From positions 4,030,001-4,094,000 of the forward strand of contig NZ_CP108513.1 in NCBI RefSeq assembly GCF_035989285.1: 64,000 nt of DNA, given 5' to 3'. This stretch comes from Streptomyces sp. NBC_01235. GTDB lineage: Bacteria > Actinomycetota > Actinomycetes > Streptomycetales > Streptomycetaceae. Every line of letters begins with the position of its first letter. Positions within the stretch are counted from its first letter, which is position 1. This document shows positions 60,136-64,000 of the stretch, piece by piece. The position numbers and the translations under genes were made by a program. A model generated the notes under the pieces. The model was not told the origin of the DNA and ran no database searches. It was given only the letters and a program-made list of their open reading frames with translations.

Positions 60136-61419
60136 TCAGCCGCCGATGACGACGCGGCGGACGCCCTTCCAGGCCTCCGGGTCCGTCGTACGGCGACCGT
60201 CGACCAGGACGGTGACGTCCGGCAGGTCGGCCGGGGTCAGGGTGCGGTATTCGGCGTGGTCGGCCTGGAGGATCGCGGCGGTGACCTTCTCGCCCGCGTG
60301 CGGCGTCAGACCGTGCGCGGCGAGCTCCTCGTCGGTGTACATCGGGTCCGAGACGAACGGGACCGCGCCGCGCGCCTTGAGGGCCTCGACGGTCGGGAAG
60401 ACGCCCGAGAAGGCCGTCTCCTTCACGCCACCGCGGTAGGCGGCGCCCAGCACGAGCACGCCCACGCCGGTCAGGTCGCCGTACGCGGCGGCCAGCAGGT
60501 CGACGGCGTACTCGGGCATGGCGGCGTTCGCCTCACGGGCGGAGCGCACAACGGTCGCGGCCGGGTCGTTCCACAGGTACATCCGCGGGTAGATCGGGAT
60601 GCAGTGGCCGCCGACGGCGATGCCCGGCTGGTGGATGTGGCTGTAGGGCTGCGAGTTGCAGGCCTCGATGACCTTCTTGACGTCGATGCCGTTGCTGTCG
60701 GCGAAGCGCGCGAACTGGTTCGCCAGGCCGATGTTGACGTCCCGGTAGGTCGTCTCGGCGAGCTTGGCGAGCTCGGAGGCCTCGGCGGTGCCCAGGTCCC
60801 ACACGCCGTTGGCCTGAGGCAGGTCGGCGCGCTCGTCGAAGTCGAGGACCTGCTCGTAGAACTCCACGCCACGCGCGGCCGACGCCTCGTCGATGCCGCC
60901 GACCAGCTTGGGGTAGCGGCGCAGGTCGGCGAAGACCCGGCCGGTCAGAACGCGCTCCGGGGAGAACACCAGGTGGAAGCCCTCGCCCGCGGTCAGGCCC
61001 GAGCCCTCGGCCAGCATCGGCGCCCAGCGGGTGCGGGTGGTGCCGACCGGCAGGGTCGTCTCGTACGAGACCAGCGTGCCGGGCTTGAGGCCCTGGGCGA
61101 TCGCCTTCGTCGCGGAGTCCATCCAGCCGAAGTCCGGGGTGCCCTCGGCGTCCACGAACAGCGGGACGACCACGACGACGGCCTCGGACTCGGCGACCGC
61201 GGACGCGGTGTCCGTGGTCGCGCTCAGCAGCCCGGCGTCGACGGCCTGCTTCAGCTTGACGTCGAGGTCGTGCTCACCGGGGAACGGCTCGACGCCGGCG
61301 TTGACCAGCTCGACGACCTTCTCGTTGACGTCCGCGCCGATGACCCGGTGGCCCTTGGAGGCGAACTGCACGGCCAGCGGGAGGCCAATCTTGCCGAGTG
61401 CTACTACACAGATGTTCAT
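60136..61419 (-). CDS. Nucleotide-sugar 6-dehydrogenase (UDP-GlcNAc/UDP-Glc type, WbpA-like)
   Basis: 427-aa enzyme that oxidises the C6 of a UDP-sugar twice with NAD to give a uronic acid. The NAD loop is NICVVALGKIGLPLA. The catalytic Cys273 lies in GIAVGGHCIPIYP. FSPERVLTG, KLVGGID and the central LAETTYRDVNIGLANQFAR helix follow the family. The C-terminal region has VLVLGAAYRGGVKETAFSG. In the pathway suggested by neighbours it would produce UDP-GlcNAcA, the precursor of the diacetamido-uronic acid; a UDP-glucose substrate is the alternative. Start ATG 61419, with GGAAG 13 bases upstream. Confidence 0.9.
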   Translation of the reverse strand: MNICVVALGKIGLPLAVQFASKGHRVIGADVNEKVVELVNAGVEPFPGEHDLDVKLKQAVDAGLLSATTDTASAVAESEAVVVVVPLFVDAEGTPDFGWMDSATKAIAQGLKPGTLVSYETTLPVGTTRTRWAPMLAEGSGLTAGEGFHLVFSPERVLTGRVFADLRRYPKLVGGIDEASAARGVEFYEQVLDFDERADLPQANGVWDLGTAEASELAKLAETTYRDVNIGLANQFARFADSNGIDVKKVIEACNSQPYSHIHQPGIAVGGHCIPIYPRMYLWNDPAATVVRSAREANAAMPEYAVDLLAAAYGDLTGVGVLVLGAAYRGGVKETAFSGVFPTVEALKARGAVPFVSDPMYTDEELAAHGLTPHAGEKVTAAILQADHAEYRTLTPADLPDVTVLVDGRRTTDPEAWKGVRRVVIGG

Positions 61420-61428
61420 GGAGGGTCG

Positions 61429-63135
61429 CTACTTCCTTTTGGAACCGGTCGGCTTCTTGAAACCGGCGGACTTCAACTTCCTGACACCGACCGCCCGCAC
61501 GCGGACGGCCAGGGACTTCAGCTTCCGGACGGGAGCTGCCAGCGCCCGGAGGATCAGTGCCCTCTTCGGCGGATACATCTGGGCCGTGTCGATCACGACA
61601 CGCCCCTTGTCGTTCACGATGGCCGACGCCCGGTAGGGGTCCCCCTCCCGGCCCCACTGGCGGGCCAGCGGCATGGGCAGGTCCCTGCCCCGCACGGGAA
61701 CCTCGTACGTGGAACCGGCCACGTCCAGGTATACCCGCACGCCCCGCTTCGCGGTGACGTACTCCAACGGAACCCGCGCGTGCAGCACCGTGGCGGCACC
61801 GTCCGCACCGGGCTCCGACCGTATCTCGCCCACCGGCGCCGACAGGACGTGGCCCGCCTTCAGCCGGCGAGCGCCGGGCTTGTCCGCCGACTTGGGCATG
61901 GCCTTCCCGGCGAGCCGCAGCACCGCGCTGTCGACATCGCCGAGGACCGGCACCCGCACGGACACCGTGTAGGTGAGCGCCTCGCCCTCCTGCTCCCAGG
62001 CCGAGGTCAGCAGCCGGGTGCCCTGCGCTAGCGGGGCGGCCACCGACTCGCCGAACACCTCGTAGACCCGGTCGGCCAGGCCGATGCGCGGGTCACGGAA
62101 GCCGGGGTAACGGGCGTGGGCGCGCCCGCCCTCGACGACGAACGGGGGCGCCCCGTGTTCCAGCTCCGAGCTGATCGCCTCGGCGAGCTCGTCGATCGCG
62201 CCGGCCTGCGCCAGCGCGATGCGCACCCGGCGCTTGACGTCCATCGCGTCGCGGATGCCGTCGGTGAAGTAGACGTCGGCGAGCCGCGCGACGCCCGCGC
62301 AGATCTGCCGCTGCAACTCCCGCTCCAGGCCCGGGAAGTCGTCCTGGACGAGCTTGGCGAGCTCCCAGGTGAAGTGCCGGCGCAGCACGTGGTCGCGCTC
62401 CGGGCCCGCCTCGATGAGACCCGCCGTGAAGTCCATGATCTCGGCCGCGGCCCGCAGCCGCGCCAGGTGGTCGGCGCGGTAGGTGATGTTGCTGGCGTCG
62501 CCCCGCTTGACCGCGTAGTAGCAGGTGTAGTCGGCCACCACCGAGATCTTCTTCGCGCGCACGCACGCCTCGATGGTGAACGGCTGGTCACTGCCCACCG
62601 GCAGGTGCTCGGGGAAGCGCAGCTTGTACTTCTCGACCAGGTCCCGGCGGAACAGCTTGGTGTTGGCCAGCGTGAAGGGCAGCGCGGAGTCGTACAGGCT
62701 GACGTCCGGGTCGTTCTCCTTGTACAACGCCTGGTGCACGTACCGGCCGTTGGTGCCGACCATCTTGCCGACCACCACGTCCGAGCCGTGCTTGTCGGCG
62801 CACTTCACCATGCGCTCCAGCGCTTCCTCGCCGAGGTAGTCGTCGGAGCCGATGAAGTACACGTACCGGCCGGTGGCCACCTCCAGCGCCCGGTTGCTGG
62901 GCGCGGCCGGGCCGCCGGAGTTGGGCTGGTGGATCACCTTGACGGTGTCCGGGTACAACGCCGCGAAGCGGTCCAGTTCGAGGCCGCTGTCGTCGGTGGA
63001 GCCGTCGTCGACGGCGACGATCTCCAGCCGCTCACGGCCGATGCTCTGCCCGACGAGCGAGTTCAGGCACTCCGTCAGGTACGGCATCGTGTTGTAGACG
63101 GCAACGATGACGCTGACGTCAGGCGCAGCACTCAT
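61429..63135 (-). CDS. GT2 family glycosyltransferase (568 aa)
   Basis: An N-terminal GT-A domain (about residues 5-230) shows VSVIVAVYNTMPYLTECLNS, VAVDDGSTDDSG, IGSDDYLGEEALERM (metal-binding DxD-like SDD) and PVGSDQPFTIEACVRAKK. The rest (about 330-568) is a beta-rich domain of unknown function with repeated VSVRVPVLGDVDSAVLRLAG and VRVYLDVAGSTYEVPVRG, and a basic C-terminal tail (KKPTGSKRK). The GT domain is paralogous to that at 37886-39115, linking the two loci. ATG 63135 follows AGGAG. The stop is nine bases before the 6-dehydrogenase start, so they are co-transcribed. Confidence 0.87.
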   Translation of the reverse strand: MSAAPDVSVIVAVYNTMPYLTECLNSLVGQSIGRERLEIVAVDDGSTDDSGLELDRFAALYPDTVKVIHQPNSGGPAAPSNRALEVATGRYVYFIGSDDYLGEEALERMVKCADKHGSDVVVGKMVGTNGRYVHQALYKENDPDVSLYDSALPFTLANTKLFRRDLVEKYKLRFPEHLPVGSDQPFTIEACVRAKKISVVADYTCYYAVKRGDASNITYRADHLARLRAAAEIMDFTAGLIEAGPERDHVLRRHFTWELAKLVQDDFPGLERELQRQICAGVARLADVYFTDGIRDAMDVKRRVRIALAQAGAIDELAEAISSELEHGAPPFVVEGGRAHARYPGFRDPRIGLADRVYEVFGESVAAPLAQGTRLLTSAWEQEGEALTYTVSVRVPVLGDVDSAVLRLAGKAMPKSADKPGARRLKAGHVLSAPVGEIRSEPGADGAATVLHARVPLEYVTAKRGVRVYLDVAGSTYEVPVRGRDLPMPLARQWGREGDPYRASAIVNDKGRVVIDTAQMYPPKRALILRALAAPVRKLKSLAVRVRAVGVRKLKSAGFKKPTGSKRK

Positions 63136-63245
63136 TCTCCGGCTCCTGGTCTCCGACAGCCGACGGCCGGCTGGGTCCTGCGGGGAAAGTCTCACAGAAC
63201 ATAGGAGTCCTGCCGAGCACGCACCGTTCCCCCGATGTGTGACGC

Positions 63246-64000
63246 TCAGCTGCCATGTGCGGCCAGGTCCTCCGGCTGAAGGGACACGCTGTGGCCGGTG
63301 GTCGCCGACTCGAGCACCGCGGCCGCCACCTCGACGGTACGCATGCCCTGGCGCAGCGTGCAGATGTCGGCGGCCTTGCCGAGCACCGCGTCCCGGAAGA
63401 GCTCGTGCTCGACCTGGAGCGGCTCGCGCTTCGGGATGGCGTACCGGATCATGTCGCCCTCGGAGACACCGCGGAAGGCCTGCAGGGCCTCCCACTCGGT
63501 GGTCACCGCGGCGTTGGAGTGGAACGTGAGGTCGGCGGTGAGGGTGTCGGCGATGAAGCAGCCGCGCTCACCGGTGACCGAGGTGAACCGCTCCTTGAGC
63601 GGGCTCAGCCAGTTCACCAGGTGGTTGACCATCGTGCCGTCGTCGAGACGGCCCACCGCGGAGACCATGTCCTCGTGCTCGCGGCCGCTCTTGGAGACGG
63701 TGTGCGCGGCGATGGACACGTACTGGCGGCCGGTGACCCAGCCGGTGAGGTCGATGTCGTGCGTGGCGAGGTCCTTGACCACGCCGACGTCCGCGATGCG
63801 GTGCGGGAACGGGCCCTGGCGGCGGGTGACGACCTGGTAGACGTCACCGAGCTCGCCGGCCTCCAGACGCGCGCGCAGCGACATCAGCGCCGGGTTGCAG
63901 CGCTCGATGTGACCGACACCGGCCACCAGAGAGCGCGACTCGAACGCCTCGACGAGACGACGGGCGCCGTCCACGGTCTCCGCGACCGGCTTCTCGATCA
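63246..64000 (-). CDS. Gfo/Idh/MocA family oxidoreductase (WbpB-like), N-terminus beyond window
   Basis: At least 251 residues are visible, running off the right edge. The frame continues upstream of the GTG at 63974 through LIEKPVAETVDGARRLVEAF, and EKP is the conserved Gfo/Idh motif, so the true start is outside. VGHIERCNPA, KDLATHDIDLTGWVTG (catalytic D-x3-D/H region) and VNHLVNWLSPLKERF follow. WbpB-type members oxidise the 3-hydroxyl of UDP-GlcNAcA. Together with the acetyltransferase, epimerase and 6-dehydrogenase genes nearby this fits the diacetamido-uronic acid pathway. Assignment to WbpB within the family is by context only. Confidence 0.83.
   Translation of the reverse strand, partial: IEKPVAETVDGARRLVEAFESRSLVAGVGHIERCNPALMSLRARLEAGELGDVYQVVTRRQGPFPHRIADVGVVKDLATHDIDLTGWVTGRQYVSIAAHTVSKSGREHEDMVSAVGRLDDGTMVNHLVNWLSPLKERFTSVTGERGCFIADTLTADLTFHSNAAVTTEWEALQAFRGVSEGDMIRYAIPKREPLQVEHELFRDAVLGKAADICTLRQGMRTVEVAAAVLESATTGHSVSLQPEDLAAHGS

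Noticed and set aside
57430..62031. 1533-codon open frame on the plus strand
   Set aside because: It crosses galE, the 6-dehydrogenase, the GT2 gene and their strong terminator in an antisense or shifted frame. It arises from GC-biased codon use and has no domain pattern.

Overview
The window looks like part of a Streptomyces chromosome. It is very GC-rich, has strong third-position GC bias, and uses many GTG starts with GGAGG-type ribosome binding sites. It carries actinomycete gene families such as XRE/DUF397 pairs, an Uma2 nuclease and MmyB-type regulators. From memory, the order lepA-rpsT-holA-comEC-comEA-leuS-rsfS-LCP-nadD-proA-proB-obg-rpmA-rplU matches the SCO2560-SCO2600 region of S. 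coelicolor, so most of the left three quarters is core chromosome.

Layout. At 1-1141 is the N-terminal part of a long-chain acyl-CoA synthetase, followed by lepA and the divergent rpsT. At 3.9-4.8 kb a small SnoaL-like gene lies between two unrelated tandem-repeat arrays. holA, a small hypothetical gene, a YceI protein, an arylamine N-acetyltransferase, comEC and comEA, degV and a membrane protein lead to leuS. Upstream of leuS is a 12-residue leader peptide with three consecutive Leu codons and an intrinsic terminator, which looks like ribosome-mediated attenuation. A two-gene membrane redox module (a four-His haem protein plus a NuoF-like protein with a fused ferredoxin) follows at 18.4-21.4 kb. 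Two identical tRNA-Ala(GGC) genes, 3,290 bp apart, enclose two zinc-ribbon genes and a divergent MFS/XRE pair. The block from 25 to 36 kb holds a histidine phosphatase, rsfS, an LCP-type wall protein, nadD, two tiny membrane proteins, an M48 protease, two related membrane proteins, proA and proB.

From 36.4 to 46.2 kb, between proB and obg, is a wall-glycopolymer block: a pyruvyl-transferase-like protein, a GT2 glycosyltransferase, a CDP-polyol phosphotransferase with membrane segments, a fused cytidylyltransferase/dehydrogenase (TarI-TarJ or Bcs1 type), a sulfotransferase-like protein and a Tat-exported PhoD phosphatase that carries a frameshift. obg, rpmA and rplU follow. An Uma2 gene and an ATPase/XRE/DUF397 regulatory trio then separate this block from a second surface-polysaccharide locus.

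The second locus (51.6 kb to the right edge) encodes a Tat-exported D-glucuronyl C5-epimerase-like enzyme, a WbpD/WlbB-like acetyltransferase, a WbpI-like UDP-sugar 2-epimerase, two glycosyltransferases, GalE, a nucleotide-sugar 6-dehydrogenase, a GT2 enzyme and the start of a Gfo/Idh oxidoreductase. Most of a pathway to UDP-2,3-diacetamido-2,3-dideoxy-uronic acid is present; the aminotransferase is not in the window. The exported epimerase next to it suggests a uronic-acid polymer modified outside the membrane. Together the two loci are the most interesting content: one looks like a polyol-phosphate wall polymer, the other a diacetamido-uronate polymer.
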